From positions 2,919,205 through 2,983,204 of the forward strand of contig CP054178.1 of NCBI GenBank assembly GCA_015709595.1: a stretch of 64,000 nt of DNA. Reading direction: 5' to 3'. This DNA comes from Phycisphaeraceae bacterium. Lineage in GTDB: Bacteria > Planctomycetota > Phycisphaerae > Phycisphaerales > SM1A02. Positions 28,816-37,986 of this stretch are shown here, piece after piece. The translations under genes were made by a program, and so were the position numbers. Below the pieces are notes generated by a model. The model saw nothing but the letters and a program-made list of their open reading frames with translations, was not told the origin of the DNA and made no database searches. The first letter of the stretch is position 1, and every line of letters begins with the position of its first letter.

Positions 28816-31444
28816 GCCCGAGCTGCACGTCGGTCGCGCTGTTCGGCGGCGGCACCGTGAATCGCAGGCGATGTACGGCGCCCTCGCGCGGGTAGGTCAG
28901 TTCGACTTCCCCTCGAAGATCGGCGGTCGCCAGCCCCTTGATCAACGTGGTTCCCACACCCGCGGACGGCGTGTGCTCGATGGGCGGACCTCCCGACTCA
29001 CGCCACCACAGGGTGACGAGGCGTGATTGATCCGGTTCATCCGATGTCTCGCAGATCACATTGATCCGACCGGAGGGCGACGTGAGCGCGCCGTACTTGA
29101 GACTGTTGGTGACCAGTTCATGAACGATCATGGGCAACGATTCCGTCGGCCTGGGGGGCAGCATCACGTCCGGGCCGTCCCACAGCACCGCGGCGCGATG
29201 ATCCGGCGGCACGATGGAGTGAATCAGACGCCGCAGGGACACGTTCGACCCGCTGGAGCGGGAGAGCATGGAATGCATGATCGCCATGGTGCGCACGCGA
29301 CCGGTGATGGTCTCGGCGAAGCGATTGACGTCGGTGGTGGAGCGACGCGTGAAGTCGATGAGCGTCACCAGTGAACTGAGGTTGTTGCGCACGCGATGAT
29401 CAAGTTCGCTCAGCAGCAGCTTCACGTGGGCGTTGGTGCGGCGCAGTTCGTCCTCCGTCCGTCGGCGATCGGTGACGTCGTGGGCGACGCCCACCACGCC
29501 CGCGATGCCGCCCGTCCCGTCGCGCAGCGGTTCGAGCCGGGTGTGAAAGACCCGGCCGGACCAGTGATGCTCGTCCGCGGAGCCGTGCCCGGCGAGCGCC
29601 GCAAGATGGCGATCCACCATGTGCGCCGCGCCGGCGGTGCCCGCGAAATACTCCACCGCTGACGTGCCCACCAGCTGGTTGGGAGAGATGCCGAGCGACG
29701 CCAGTCCTGCTCCCGTGTTGGACGTGAACCGCAGGTCGATGTCTGTCGTCCACATGACCGCCGGAACCTGGTTGACCAGCAGACGCAGTCGCGCCTCGCG
29801 GTCACGGAGCCGGTCCTCGGCCTCCTGGCGTTCGGTGACGTCGATGATGAATCCTTCAATGGCCTCGATGCCGCCGTTCGGAGACGCCACGGCCTGACCC
29901 TGCTCCCACACCCACCGGACGGACCCCCGCGAGTCACGCACGCGGTAGACCAGCTGGAACGGCTGCTGCTCGCGGATCGCCTCCTGCACGTCGTCCCAGA
30001 CGTTGCCGCGGTCGTCGGGGTGGATGACGTCACGCCCGTAGCTGACGCGGCCGTCGATGAAGTCCGTCGGAGAGTAGCCAAGCAGCTCCTGGCATCCATC
30101 GCTCATGAAGTCCACCGGCCAGTCCGGTTCGTTGCGGCAGCGGTAGGCGATGCCCGGCAGGTTGCCCAGCAGGGTGTCAATCATGCGCTCCCGCTCGCGC
30201 AGCGAACGTTCGGCCTCCTTGCGGCCGGTGATGTCGATCATGACGCCGTGCCAGCGCTCAAAGCCATCGGGTCGCCGCGTCGGTTGAGCCAGGGATCGCA
30301 CCCACCGGGGTGAGCCGTCCTCGTGGATGAAGCGCATCTCCACGTCAAGTTTCTCGCCCGTCTCGGTGCTGCGATCGGCGGCGACCTTCAGGGCCCGACG
30401 GTCGTCCGGATGGAGAAAGTCAAAGATGACGTCGTACCGCTGGCGCACCGCGGCGGCGCGAGATGGTCCGATGATCTCCTCCAGCCCCGGACCGAGGTAG
30501 ATGAGTCGGCGCGGCTCCCCCGCGCGGTAGTCGTACATGAACACCGCGCCGGGAATATGCTCGGCGATGGCGCGCAGATGTTCGGTGCTCTCACGCTGCG
30601 CGTCCTCGGCGCGACGACGCTCCGTGATGTCGATGAACACGCCGCACAACCGTGTCGGCTTGCCGCCGTCGAACATCACCGTGGACAGGTCGCGCATCCA
30701 CAGCACCCGACCGTCCTGGGCGATCATGCGGTACTCGAAGTCGTGATCCAGCCCCTCGTCCGTGCGAGCCCGTGCGAAGGTGATGGCCGCCTCGCGGTCG
30801 TCGGGGTGCAGGCGCGACGCCCAGAAGCCCGGCTGCCGCCACTCATCCGGCGAGAAGCCCAGCACTTCCGACGCGTTGGGGCTCACCCAGGTGAAACGGC
30901 GGGTTGCGCGATCGTACTCCCAGCCGATCACGCGCGTGCGGCGCACCAGGTCGAGATAGCGCCGCTCGTGCCGCTCCGTCTCGGACTGCGCCGACTTGTA
31001 GTCGGTGATGTCAATGCCCACTCCGGCCAGCCGCGTGACGACGCCGTCACTGTTCCGCCGCGTCACCTGGGCCCGATCGAGCATCCACCTCCACGAGCCA
31101 TCGCGGGCGCGAACGCGGTATTCCAGCTCCACCGTGTGCACGCCCCCGCGGGCGTGAACCAGGTCGTCCAATCGACGCCGGGCGGCTGCCAGATCGTCGG
31201 GATGCACCAGGGCGGCCCAGGCATCACTGGTGGATTCAACCTCGTTGGGTTGATAGCCGAGGGCGGATGGAAGCGATGTCCTGAACACGACGCCCGATGA
31301 CAGGTCCAGCTCCCAGCCGCAGACGTTGCTTTCCGCCAGCGTGCCGGCGATCCGCTCATAGAGGCATTCGATCGGGTCCGACGATCGATTGTCCGCGACA
31401 TGGTCGGCCGCGACATGCGGGAGATTCGACGGCGTGGTCGTCAT
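28769..31444 (-). CDS. Multi-PAS sensor histidine kinase (HWE/HisKA_2 type)
   Basis: This 891-residue soluble protein contains five PAS/PAC units in tandem, four of them of PAS_3 type with the HPDDR and W-R-W-M/V-R-D-x-x patterns (for example WMLDRAQVTRR, WMRDLSTVMFDGG, WVRSLAQPTRR, WVWEQGQAV). The phosphotransfer helix is ELDHRVRNNLSSLVTL (His683) and the ATP-binding N-box is HELVTNSLKYGAL, followed by GVGTTLIKG, the pattern of HWE-family kinases. No membrane helix is seen, so it senses cytoplasmic signals, perhaps redox, light or small ligands. No response regulator lies beside it. TATAAT ends 7 nt before ATG 31444, which decides this start. It converges on the molybdoenzyme gene with overlapping 3' ends. 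Confidence 0.9.
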   Translation of the reverse strand: MTTTPSNLPHVAADHVADNRSSDPIECLYERIAGTLAESNVCGWELDLSSGVVFRTSLPSALGYQPNEVESTSDAWAALVHPDDLAAARRRLDDLVHARGGVHTVELEYRVRARDGSWRWMLDRAQVTRRNSDGVVTRLAGVGIDITDYKSAQSETERHERRYLDLVRRTRVIGWEYDRATRRFTWVSPNASEVLGFSPDEWRQPGFWASRLHPDDREAAITFARARTDEGLDHDFEYRMIAQDGRVLWMRDLSTVMFDGGKPTRLCGVFIDITERRRAEDAQRESTEHLRAIAEHIPGAVFMYDYRAGEPRRLIYLGPGLEEIIGPSRAAAVRQRYDVIFDFLHPDDRRALKVAADRSTETGEKLDVEMRFIHEDGSPRWVRSLAQPTRRPDGFERWHGVMIDITGRKEAERSLRERERMIDTLLGNLPGIAYRCRNEPDWPVDFMSDGCQELLGYSPTDFIDGRVSYGRDVIHPDDRGNVWDDVQEAIREQQPFQLVYRVRDSRGSVRWVWEQGQAVASPNGGIEAIEGFIIDVTERQEAEDRLRDREARLRLLVNQVPAVMWTTDIDLRFTSNTGAGLASLGISPNQLVGTSAVEYFAGTAGAAHMVDRHLAALAGHGSADEHHWSGRVFHTRLEPLRDGTGGIAGVVGVAHDVTDRRRTEDELRRTNAHVKLLLSELDHRVRNNLSSLVTLIDFTRRSTTDVNRFAETITGRVRTMAIMHSMLSRSSGSNVSLRRLIHSIVPPDHRAAVLWDGPDVMLPPRPTESLPMIVHELVTNSLKYGALTSPSGRINVICETSDEPDQSRLVTLWWRESGGPPIEHTPSAGVGTTLIKGLATADLRGEVELTYPREGAVHRLRFTVPPPNSATDVQLGLTTLDQAIDRPHHPA

Positions 31445-31451
31445 CGGCCCG

Positions 31452-31457
31452 ATTATA
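31452..31457 (-). promoter_or_regulatory. Perfect TATAAT box 7 nt before the sensor kinase start
   Basis: Read on the minus strand, TATAAT is followed by seven bases and ATG 31444. There is no Shine-Dalgarno sequence between them. No good -35 is visible at 17 nt. Confidence 0.6.
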
Positions 31458-31499
31458 CGAGCGTCCGAAGCCGATCGCGCCGTCAAGCCGGCGATCCTC

Positions 31500-33029
31500 T
31501 CACACTCGCACCGCCGCCTTCTCCGAGGCCATGTGCCGGATCACCGCGTCGCCGAACTCACTGCACTTCACCTTGGTCGCCTGCCCGCCCTCGGCGACGA
31601 TGAGCCGGTGGAAGTCGTACGTCACGGTGCGGGCGGTGATGGCCCCCTCCAGCCCGCGGATGATCAGGTCGGCGGCCTCGGTCCAGCCCATGTAGCGCAG
31701 CATCATCTCGCCGGAGAGGATGACCGAGCCGGGGTTCACCTGGTCAAGATTGGCGTACTTGGGCGCGGTGCCGTGCGTGGCCTCGAAGATGGCGTGGCCG
31801 GTGATGTAGTTGATGTTGGCCCCCGGCGCGATGCCGATGCCGCCCACCTGGGCCGCCAGGGCATCGCTGAGATAGTCGCCGTTGAGGTTGAGCGTGGCGA
31901 TCACGTCGAAGTCTTTCGCCCGCGTCAGCACCTGCTGCAGCGTGATATCGGCGATCGAATCCTTGATGAGCAGCATCTTCTTCCACTTGCCCTCGCCGTG
32001 CGTGGACCAGAGGGCCAGCGCCGCCTCCACCTCGGCGCACACCTTCTTCCGCTGGTCGGGCGTCATCATGTCGTAGCCGGGGTCGATGAGCCGGGCGTTC
32101 TGCTCCACCGACAGCGACGCGTCCGCCTCCTTGTTACCGAGGATCCAGCTTTCGCGCTCGGTCACGACGTGGGAGCGGAAGAACCGCGTCGCCACCTGGT
32201 AGCCCCAGTCGCGGAAGGCGCCTTCGGTGAACTTCATGATGTTGCCCTTATGCACCAGCGTCACGCTGCGGCGCTTGTGCTTCAGGGCGTAGCCGATGGC
32301 GCTGTGCACCAGCCGCTCGGTGCCCAGGTATGACACGGGCTTGAAGCCCACGCCGACGAAGCCGAACGTCGAATCCGAGGCGAGCGGCGGCTTGCCCGCG
32401 TCACGCCCGGGCGCGCCGATGCCTTCGAGCGCGGCTTGCCAGTCCGCCGCCGCCTTGGCGGCGCCGAAACGCACCTTGCCGAACTCCTTGGGGAAGTTCT
32501 GACTGAGGAACTCCAGCACCTTCCGGGCCTCGGGCGTGCCCGCGGCGTACTCGATGCCGGCGTAGATGTCCTCGGTGTTCTCGCGGAAGATCACCATGTC
32601 CACGTCGCCCGGCTTCTTGACCGGGCTGGGAACGCCGTTGAACCACCGCACCGGGCGCAGGCACACATACAGGTCGAGCAGCTGCCGCAGGGCCACGTTG
32701 AGCGAGCGGATGCCGCCCCCCACGGGCGTGGTCAGCGGGCCTTTGATGCCCACCAGGTGGGTGCGGAAGGCGTCCAGCGTTTCGTCCGGCAGCCAGGCCT
32801 TGGTCTCGCCCAGGGTGTCCTTGAACCTGTTGAAGGACTTCTCACCGGCGTAGACCTCCTTCCAGTGAATCTTGCGCTTGCCGCCATACGCCTTCTCAAC
32901 CGCCGCGTCGAACACCCGCACGCTGGCCCGCCAGATGTCCGGCCCGGTTCCGTCGCCCTCGATGAAAGGGATGATGGGCTGATCGGGCACCTGAAGCCCG
33001 GCGGGGGTCATGCGGATCGACTCGGCCAT
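31500..33029 (-). CDS. icd: NADP-type isocitrate dehydrogenase
   Basis: This 509-residue TCA-cycle enzyme oxidises isocitrate to 2-oxoglutarate. Motifs: [49 protein letters not shown] (substrate phospho-loop Ser and Arg residues), [53 protein letters not shown], and [11 protein letters not shown] with a following N-PGS. It is longer than the E. coli enzyme (about 416) because of an insert near residues 175-215. ATG 33029 has CGGAGA ahead, and a CTGACA/TATACT promoter lies 47 nt upstream. A second, shorter isocitrate/isopropylmalate-family enzyme is encoded at 46657. Confidence 0.93.
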   Translation of the reverse strand: MAESIRMTPAGLQVPDQPIIPFIEGDGTGPDIWRASVRVFDAAVEKAYGGKRKIHWKEVYAGEKSFNRFKDTLGETKAWLPDETLDAFRTHLVGIKGPLTTPVGGGIRSLNVALRQLLDLYVCLRPVRWFNGVPSPVKKPGDVDMVIFRENTEDIYAGIEYAAGTPEARKVLEFLSQNFPKEFGKVRFGAAKAAADWQAALEGIGAPGRDAGKPPLASDSTFGFVGVGFKPVSYLGTERLVHSAIGYALKHKRRSVTLVHKGNIMKFTEGAFRDWGYQVATRFFRSHVVTERESWILGNKEADASLSVEQNARLIDPGYDMMTPDQRKKVCAEVEAALALWSTHGEGKWKKMLLIKDSIADITLQQVLTRAKDFDVIATLNLNGDYLSDALAAQVGGIGIAPGANINYITGHAIFEATHGTAPKYANLDQVNPGSVILSGEMMLRYMGWTEAADLIIRGLEGAITARTVTYDFHRLIVAEGGQATKVKCSEFGDAVIRHMASEKAAVRV

Positions 33030-33075
33030 GTGAGGTCTCCGTGGGAACAGCGGCGTGTGACACGATCGGGGCGGG

Positions 33076-33105
33076 AGTATAGGGACTGGCGTGGGGGGCT
33101 GTCAG
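33076..33105 (-). promoter_or_regulatory. icd promoter
   Basis: On the minus strand CTGACA (33105-33100) and TATACT (33081-33076) are separated by 18 nt. This leaves a leader of about 40 nt before ATG 33029. Confidence 0.6.
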
Positions 33106-33129
33106 CCGATAGCCGACAGTCGTCGGCCC

Positions 33130-33160
33130 AAAAAACAACCGACCCGGCGAACCGGGTCGG
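33130..33160 (-). terminator. Intrinsic terminator of the first PEP-CTERM-like gene
   Basis: A perfect 9-bp stem CCGACCCGG/CCGGGTCGG (33139-33160) with a 4-nt loop is followed on the minus strand by TTGTTTTTT. It lies 39 nt after the gene's stop codon. Confidence 0.92.
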
Positions 33161-33198
33161 CTGAGAATCGCAAAGCGATTGCGAGAGAAGATGCGCGA

Positions 33199-33933
33199 TC
33201 AGGCGCGGCGACGACGACGGGCCGCGAGGCCGGCGATGCCGAGCAGGGCCAAAGCGCCCGGAGCGGGAACGCCAGTGCCTTCGATGATGAAGGGCATGGC
33301 CTGCTGCGTCGTGCCATCCAGCGCGGGGTTGTACGGGCCGCCAGCGAGACTCTGGAGGCCGTTGCCCAGAACCAGCTGGTTCGGATCGCTCACCGGGGGC
33401 TGCCACGGGCCGGAGGCCAGTGAGCCGCTGAACGCCCAGTCGAGGTAGTACGTGCCGGCACCAAGGTTCAGGTTCAGGTTGATGTCCACGAACATGATCG
33501 GGCGCGCCGTATCCAGCGGGGCGGTCGCGGTGGTCCGGTAGATGCCGCTCCAGCCGGTGGCCGACATCACGTTGGTGGTGGTGTCGCCGAACACGATGTT
33601 GCTCTGGCCGGGAACGCCGTCCCAGACGCGCAGCGTCACGCCGGTGATGGTGGAGACGGTGGTCGAGCCGGTCTGATAGGTGAACAGGCGAATGCTGTTG
33701 ATGTTCCAGCCGCCGGCGCCGACGGTGAAGTCATCGGCCATGCGGTTGTTCAGCGACTGCTGAGCGCCGAAGCCGAAGATCGTACCGCCCGGTCCGATGG
33801 CGCTGCGATGCGCGCCGTTGAAGCCGCCGCCCGGATGGGTGATCAGCGGACCATTGTCCCACAGAACGCCGCCCGCCAGCGCCGGCGAGGCGAAGAGCAG
33901 GGTGGCACCGAGTGCGAGAAGATTCTTCCTCAT
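33199..33933 (-). CDS. Secreted protein with PEP-CTERM-like sorting tail (1)
   Basis: This 244-residue protein has a signal peptide (MRKNLLALGATLLFASPALA) and a beta-rich body with many Gly, Thr and Asn residues and no Cys. The C-terminal sorting signal has the short VPAPGALALLG motif, a hydrophobic helix ending AGLAA, and an Arg cluster RRRRR. The order is that of exosortase substrates, but the motif reads PAPG in place of PEP. GGAGGAA lies 9 nt before ATG 33933, which decides the start over ATG 33951. The protein is expected at the cell surface or matrix. It has its own terminator and a large upstream inverted repeat. Confidence 0.85.
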   Translation of the reverse strand: MRKNLLALGATLLFASPALAGGVLWDNGPLITHPGGGFNGAHRSAIGPGGTIFGFGAQQSLNNRMADDFTVGAGGWNINSIRLFTYQTGSTTVSTITGVTLRVWDGVPGQSNIVFGDTTTNVMSATGWSGIYRTTATAPLDTARPIMFVDINLNLNLGAGTYYLDWAFSGSLASGPWQPPVSDPNQLVLGNGLQSLAGGPYNPALDGTTQQAMPFIIEGTGVPAPGALALLGIAGLAARRRRRA

Positions 33934-34009
33934 GATGCGTGCTTCCTCCATCGAGTGTGTTCGTCCCGCGCCGACCGGCAACGCACCTGTTGGCACGAGC
34001 AGCCATTCC

Positions 34010-34061
34010 CCGGAACACGCAAAGTGGCGTAGAGATGAGTCCCCTCTCTTTGCGTGTCCGG
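34010..34061 (-). promoter_or_regulatory. Long inverted repeat upstream of PEP-CTERM-like gene 1
   Basis: The arms CCGGAACACGCAAAG (34010-34024) and CTTTGCGTGTCCGG (34048-34061) pair over 14 bp with one bulged A. A further AGAG/CTCT pair lies in the 23-nt loop. A TATGCT box (34067-34062, minus strand) abuts it. It could be an operator at the transcription start or the 5' hairpin of the leader. Confidence 0.55.
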
Positions 34062-34281
34062 AGCATACCGCGCTCGTGCAGGAAAGGAACACCAAATCTG
34101 CCGGATTGTCCAAGAAAACCACGCCTCGGCTGCTGTGAGGGGATTGCCGGAGAGTCACGGCGTCCCCCAGGTTACCCATTTTCGCGCGGGGAGATGTGCT
34201 GGTGATCGACAGTCCGACCCACCCTCGGTTCCGTGGAACGCGGCTCCCGGAGCCGTTCAGGATGGCCTGCAACGCACCATG

Positions 34282-34318
34282 AAAAACGACCTCCCCGACA
34301 GTCGTCGGAGAAGGTCGT
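34282..34318 (-). terminator. Intrinsic terminator of the second PEP-CTERM-like gene
   Basis: On the minus strand a long stem (ACGACCTTCTCCGAC pairing, with mismatches, with TGTCGGGGAGGTCGT) is followed by TTTTT. It lies about 64 nt past the stop codon at 34382. Confidence 0.8.
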
Positions 34319-34381
34319 CACTCTACTCGCGGATGATGGTTTGTGAGAGGAGACACCCGCGATGAAGAAGAAGCGTCTGAT

Positions 34382-35005
34382 TCAGCCGCGACGGCGACGT
34401 CGTGCGGTCAGCCCCGCGAGTCCGAGCAGCGCCAGCGCGCCGGGGGCGGGAACTTCCTCGTAGTAGATGGTCCCGTTCCACACCCGCGGCTGGAAGACTG
34501 ACGGTCCGAACGCCGCATTGGTGGCGGAGCCGAGCGCGATCGTCAGGTCCGCGTTGCCGAAGTTCTGGTTGCCGCCCGTGCCGTTGGTGTATTCATGGCC
34601 GCTGGTGGCGGTGCCGTTGTGCAGGGCGCGCAGCGCCATGCCGTAGGTGCCCGGCCCGAGCACGAAGTCCGTCACGTTGATGAAGGCGGGGTTGTTCACT
34701 CCCGCGCCGTTGCCGGAGCCGCTTGAGGTCAGCGTCCAGGCGCCCTGGTTCAGTTCGAAGCCGGAGTGTCCGCCCACGCGGGTGTACACATCCATGGCGA
34801 TGGTGTCGCTCGGTCCGGCGGTGTTGTTGATGTCGAAGCCGGTGATGCGAATGCCATTGCTGTTCAGCACGGTGACGGTGAAGTACACCATGCCGCCATT
34901 GCTGCCGCGGTTGTTGCTGGCGAACAGCGTCGTCAGCGACCCTGCTGCGGCCGAGCCGGTCGCCAGGGCGGCGACGGCCATGCCAATCCACGTTCGAATG
35001 TTCAT
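34382..35005 (-). CDS. Secreted protein with PEP-CTERM-like sorting tail (2)
   Basis: This 207-residue protein has a signal peptide (MNIRTWIGMAVAALATGSAAAG). The body is Gly/Asn/Thr-rich and beta-type, with MVYFTVTVLNSNGIRITGFDINN and a later FGNADLTIALG, resembling a beta-sandwich surface domain. The tail is VPAPGALALLGLAGL followed by RRRRR. GAGGAGG precedes ATG 35005 by 6 nt. The body shares the 'S-N-N-x-GSNGGM(V/F)-F' pattern with the fourth such protein (39151-39780), so the two look like divergent paralogues. Confidence 0.85.
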   Translation of the reverse strand: MNIRTWIGMAVAALATGSAAAGSLTTLFASNNRGSNGGMVYFTVTVLNSNGIRITGFDINNTAGPSDTIAMDVYTRVGGHSGFELNQGAWTLTSSGSGNGAGVNNPAFINVTDFVLGPGTYGMALRALHNGTATSGHEYTNGTGGNQNFGNADLTIALGSATNAAFGPSVFQPRVWNGTIYYEEVPAPGALALLGLAGLTARRRRRG

Positions 35006-35320
35006 TCTACGACCTCCTCTGCTCTGCGTTGAAGCGAACGGAACGCCCGCGCGACATGGCGGGCGTGAAGGAACACGCTCCACAGGCAGTTGGAAGGCAG
35101 GTACCCCACCTGCACCAGCCGCCTCCCCCGGAAGCGACCGGTCGTCCGCGCGATCAGTTGGCATCCCCGGATCGCGCTGCGGCACGACCCTCGATCAGGT
35201 GATATTGAACCACAATCGGGACGGCTTGCAAGCCCCCGGTCACGGTTTTGTGGGACATTTCACAAGTTGCTGACGGATGGACATTTGCGAGTGCGCCCCG
35301 CGATCCACCGTCGGCACGAA
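35006..35320. other. 315-nt intergenic region between lipoprotein and PEP-CTERM-like gene 2
   Basis: I see no gene here. The region should hold the start of the minus-strand gene at 35005. TTGCAA (35231-35226) and CAATAT (35207-35202) with an 18-nt spacer are a weak promoter candidate, which would give a leader near 190 nt with GC-rich hairpin potential. Confidence 0.4.
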
Positions 35321-35857
35321 TCAACGCCGCAGATCGTCCACATCCACCGGAGGAGCGCCATCGCTCGATTCCGTCGCTTCCTTCGGCGTTCTGTCTGCGC
35401 CGTCTGACGCGCCGGTGGGTGAAGCGTCCGGGGCTGTCATCGGCTTGCCCCCCAGCAGCGCCCACACGTCGGCGAAGTAGAGCCGCGCATCCTCCCGCGC
35501 CTGGGCGGGCACATCGACAGCCCGGCTGACGATCTCGATCGTCGGACCTTGCTTCCCTTCCACCAGGCGGATGGTGTGCTGCAACGTCCGCTCCTGTCGC
35601 TGGGGATTGCCGAGCGGGATGATGACGTCGCGTCGAATCTGTCGGTGAAGTTCAATGCGTGCGTCGGCCTCATCCGCGTGGACGTGGTTGTGGACGGTGA
35701 ACCAGTCGTGGTGGTAGCCGGGGTTGTTGGCGGATGCGATCATCGCCGCCCACACCTGCGAGGGCTCGTGCCCGGGGTACGCCTCGCGCACCGTGGTGCA
35801 GCCGACCAACGTCAGAGCGACCACCGCGGAAAGGAGCATCGAGAGCCGTGTGAGCAT
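35321..35857 (-). CDS. Lipoprotein of unknown function
   Basis: This 178-residue protein has a signal peptide with lipobox LVGC (Cys20). The body has AYPGHEPSQVWAAMIASANNPGYHHDWFTVHNHVHADEADARIELHRQIRRDVI, with unusually many His residues, and an acidic, Ser/Thr/Asp-rich C-terminal tail. GGAGAAAC lies about 6 nt before ATG 35857. The His cluster (YHHDW, HNHVH) might bind a metal, which is inference only. It is divergent from pyrG. Confidence 0.7.
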   Translation of the reverse strand: MLTRLSMLLSAVVALTLVGCTTVREAYPGHEPSQVWAAMIASANNPGYHHDWFTVHNHVHADEADARIELHRQIRRDVIIPLGNPQRQERTLQHTIRLVEGKQGPTIEIVSRAVDVPAQAREDARLYFADVWALLGGKPMTAPDASPTGASDGADRTPKEATESSDGAPPVDVDDLRR

Positions 35858-36014
35858 GGCGTTTCTCCGTCGTGAACGATACCCGCGAGCCGGACCAGCG
35901 GCGCTTTCCCGTTATCGACCATCCCCGCAATGAACCTGAACGGGGATGGCTGATGGGCACGAGCCGCAGGTCAAGAGCCGGCGATTGCCCCTTCCCATCC
36001 GCCCCCGGGCATGG

Positions 36015-36020
36015 TACAGT
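36015..36020 (+). promoter_or_regulatory. -10-like box TACAGT, 5 nt before pyrG
   Basis: TACAGT is followed by five bases and ATG 36026. An alternative in-frame ATG at 36011 would overlap this box, so 36026 is preferred. Confidence 0.5.
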
Positions 36021-36025
36021 CCACT

Positions 36026-37873
36026 ATGCCCATCTCACACGGTTCCGCGCGCCACGGCGGGGATTCATCCTCCGGCTTTCTTGCCCAATTCGGCCCGTCC
36101 AAGGAGACGACCGAGTTCTATTCGCCTGTTCCCCCCGGCTACCAGCGAGGACGCCACAAGTACGTCGCGGTGTTCGGCACGGTCATGTCCGGGCTGGGCA
36201 AGGGCATCTTCTCCTCGTCGCTGGCGAAACTCCTCAAGGACAAGGGTCTGACCGTCGCCCCCATCAAGATGGAGGGCTACCTGAACATCGACTCGGGCAC
36301 ACTCAACCCCTACCGGCACGGCGAGGTGTTCGTGCTCGATGACGGCACCGAGTGCGACATGGACCTGGGCACCTACGAGCGCATGCTCGACCAGAACCTG
36401 TCGCGTCAGAACTTCGTCACCAGCGGACAGATCTACACCGAGATTCTCGAGCGCGAGCGCCGGGGCGAGTACCTCGGCCGCGACGTGCAGATGATCCCCC
36501 ACGTCACCGGTGAGGTGAAACGCCGCCTGCGGCAGCTGGCCATGACGGGCGGGCCGGACAAGGGGCCGGTGGACGTGGTTTTCGTCGAGGTCGGCGGCAC
36601 CGTCGGCGACTACGAGAACGGCTTCTACATCGAGGCCCTGCGCGAACTGGCGTTCGAGGAGGGCGAGAACTCGGTCTGCTTCGTGGCGCTGACGTACATC
36701 ATCGAGCCGCCCATCCTGGGTGAGCAGAAGTCCAAGGCGGCGCAGCTTGGCATCAAGCGGCTGATGGAGGCCGGCATCCAGCCGCACCTCGTCGCCTGCC
36801 GGGCGCAGAACCCCGTCGGCGAAGTGGTGCGCCAGAAGATGGCCATGTTCTCCAACGTGCCGATGAAGCGCGTCTTCTCCATGCACGACCGCGAGTCGAT
36901 CTACACCATCCCGGGCGCCATGCGGCTGGAAGGGCTTGACCGCGAGATCCTCTCCATTCTCGACCTGCACGACCGCGTGGACCCCGCGGTGGAAGACCGC
37001 GCCCGAGCCCAGTGGGAGGAGTACGCACGCCGCATCGTCGCCCGCAAGCGGCACAAGGTGACGCTTGGCATTACAGGCAAGTACGCCGCGCTGCGCGACG
37101 CCTACGCCTCCATCGAGAAGGCCATCGAGCATTGCTCCACGCACCTGGGGGTGGAGGTGGAGGAACGCTGGATCGACACAACGGAGATAGACCCCGCTAC
37201 CGCCGCCCGCACGCTCAGCGGTGTGCATGGCGTGATTGTCCCGGGCGGGTTCGGGCAGCGCGGCGTGGAGGGCAAGATCGCCTGTGTGCAGTACGTGCGC
37301 GAGCAGGGCATTCCCTACCTGGGCATCTGCCTTGGCATGCAGGTGGCGGTCATCGAGTACGCCCGAAACGTGCTGGGGCTGCGCGGCGCCAACTCGATGG
37401 AGTTCGACCCCCGCGCGCCGTACCCCATCATCTCCGAGCTGCCCGAGCAGAAGAAGATCGAGGGGTTGGGCGGCACCATGCGCCTGGGGGCGCAGGACGT
37501 GCAGATCGAGGAAGGGTCGCTGGCCCACTTCCTGTTCGGCTCGACATGGGTGCGTGAGCGATTCCGGCACCGATACGAGGTGGACCCCGCCTACGTGGAT
37601 CAGCTCCAGCAGGCGGGCCTGAGATTCTCAGGACGGCACCCGAAGCAACCCATCATGCAGGTGATGGAGCTGCCGCGCGAGGCCCACCCGTTCTTCATCG
37701 CCTCGCAGTTCCACCCGGAACTGACGAGTCGTCCGCTTCACCCGCAGCCGATGTTCATGGGCTTCCTGGCGGCGGCGATCGCGCGAGCCAACCCAACCCT
37801 GGCCCCGCAGGAGATTTCGGAGCGCTGGCTGCGCCCGCGCCCTCGTGAGGCCGCGCTGGCCGCGGCGGGGTGA
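36026..37873 (+). CDS. pyrG: CTP synthase, divergent form
   Basis: This 615-residue enzyme aminates UTP to CTP using glutamine. The synthetase half has GTVMSGLGKGIFSSSLAKLL (P-loop-like, Lys59) and HGEVFVLDDGTECDMDLGTYER. The glutaminase half has the nucleophile GICLGMQ and QFHPE. Two things are odd. An N-terminal extension of about 44 residues precedes the usual start. The family signature K-(F/L)-(D/E)-P-Y-(I/L)-N-(V/I)-D-P-G-T-M reads KMEGYLNIDSGTL here, with both prolines replaced. The length exceeds the E. coli enzyme (545). All catalytic residues I can check are present, so it should be active. It is divergent from a lipoprotein gene. Confidence 0.93.
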   Translation: MPISHGSARHGGDSSSGFLAQFGPSKETTEFYSPVPPGYQRGRHKYVAVFGTVMSGLGKGIFSSSLAKLLKDKGLTVAPIKMEGYLNIDSGTLNPYRHGEVFVLDDGTECDMDLGTYERMLDQNLSRQNFVTSGQIYTEILERERRGEYLGRDVQMIPHVTGEVKRRLRQLAMTGGPDKGPVDVVFVEVGGTVGDYENGFYIEALRELAFEEGENSVCFVALTYIIEPPILGEQKSKAAQLGIKRLMEAGIQPHLVACRAQNPVGEVVRQKMAMFSNVPMKRVFSMHDRESIYTIPGAMRLEGLDREILSILDLHDRVDPAVEDRARAQWEEYARRIVARKRHKVTLGITGKYAALRDAYASIEKAIEHCSTHLGVEVEERWIDTTEIDPATAARTLSGVHGVIVPGGFGQRGVEGKIACVQYVREQGIPYLGICLGMQVAVIEYARNVLGLRGANSMEFDPRAPYPIISELPEQKKIEGLGGTMRLGAQDVQIEEGSLAHFLFGSTWVRERFRHRYEVDPAYVDQLQQAGLRFSGRHPKQPIMQVMELPREAHPFFIASQFHPELTSRPLHPQPMFMGFLAAAIARANPTLAPQEISERWLRPRPREAALAAAG

Positions 37874-37986
37874 GAGTCGGGGCTCCGGCGCTGTCGCTGA
37901 CCGGGGTGAGCTCCCGGCGGCATCCATGTCAATCCAGGTAATCTGACCCCGCACGGCGAGTTCGCCCGTGGATGCGTGATTTCCTC

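Larger units (their letters stand above)
33934..34381. other. 448-nt control region between two PEP-CTERM-like genes
   Basis: No gene is supported. From the right it holds the terminator of the 34382-35005 gene (34282-34318) and, further on, a long inverted repeat at 34010-34061 with a TATGCT box beside it that probably controls the 33199-33933 gene. The rest shows no structure that I recognise. Confidence 0.6.

Noticed and set aside
33139-33160. Operator-like palindrome near icd
   Set aside because: Its minus-strand T-run and position just after the PEP-CTERM-like gene's stop make it a terminator.
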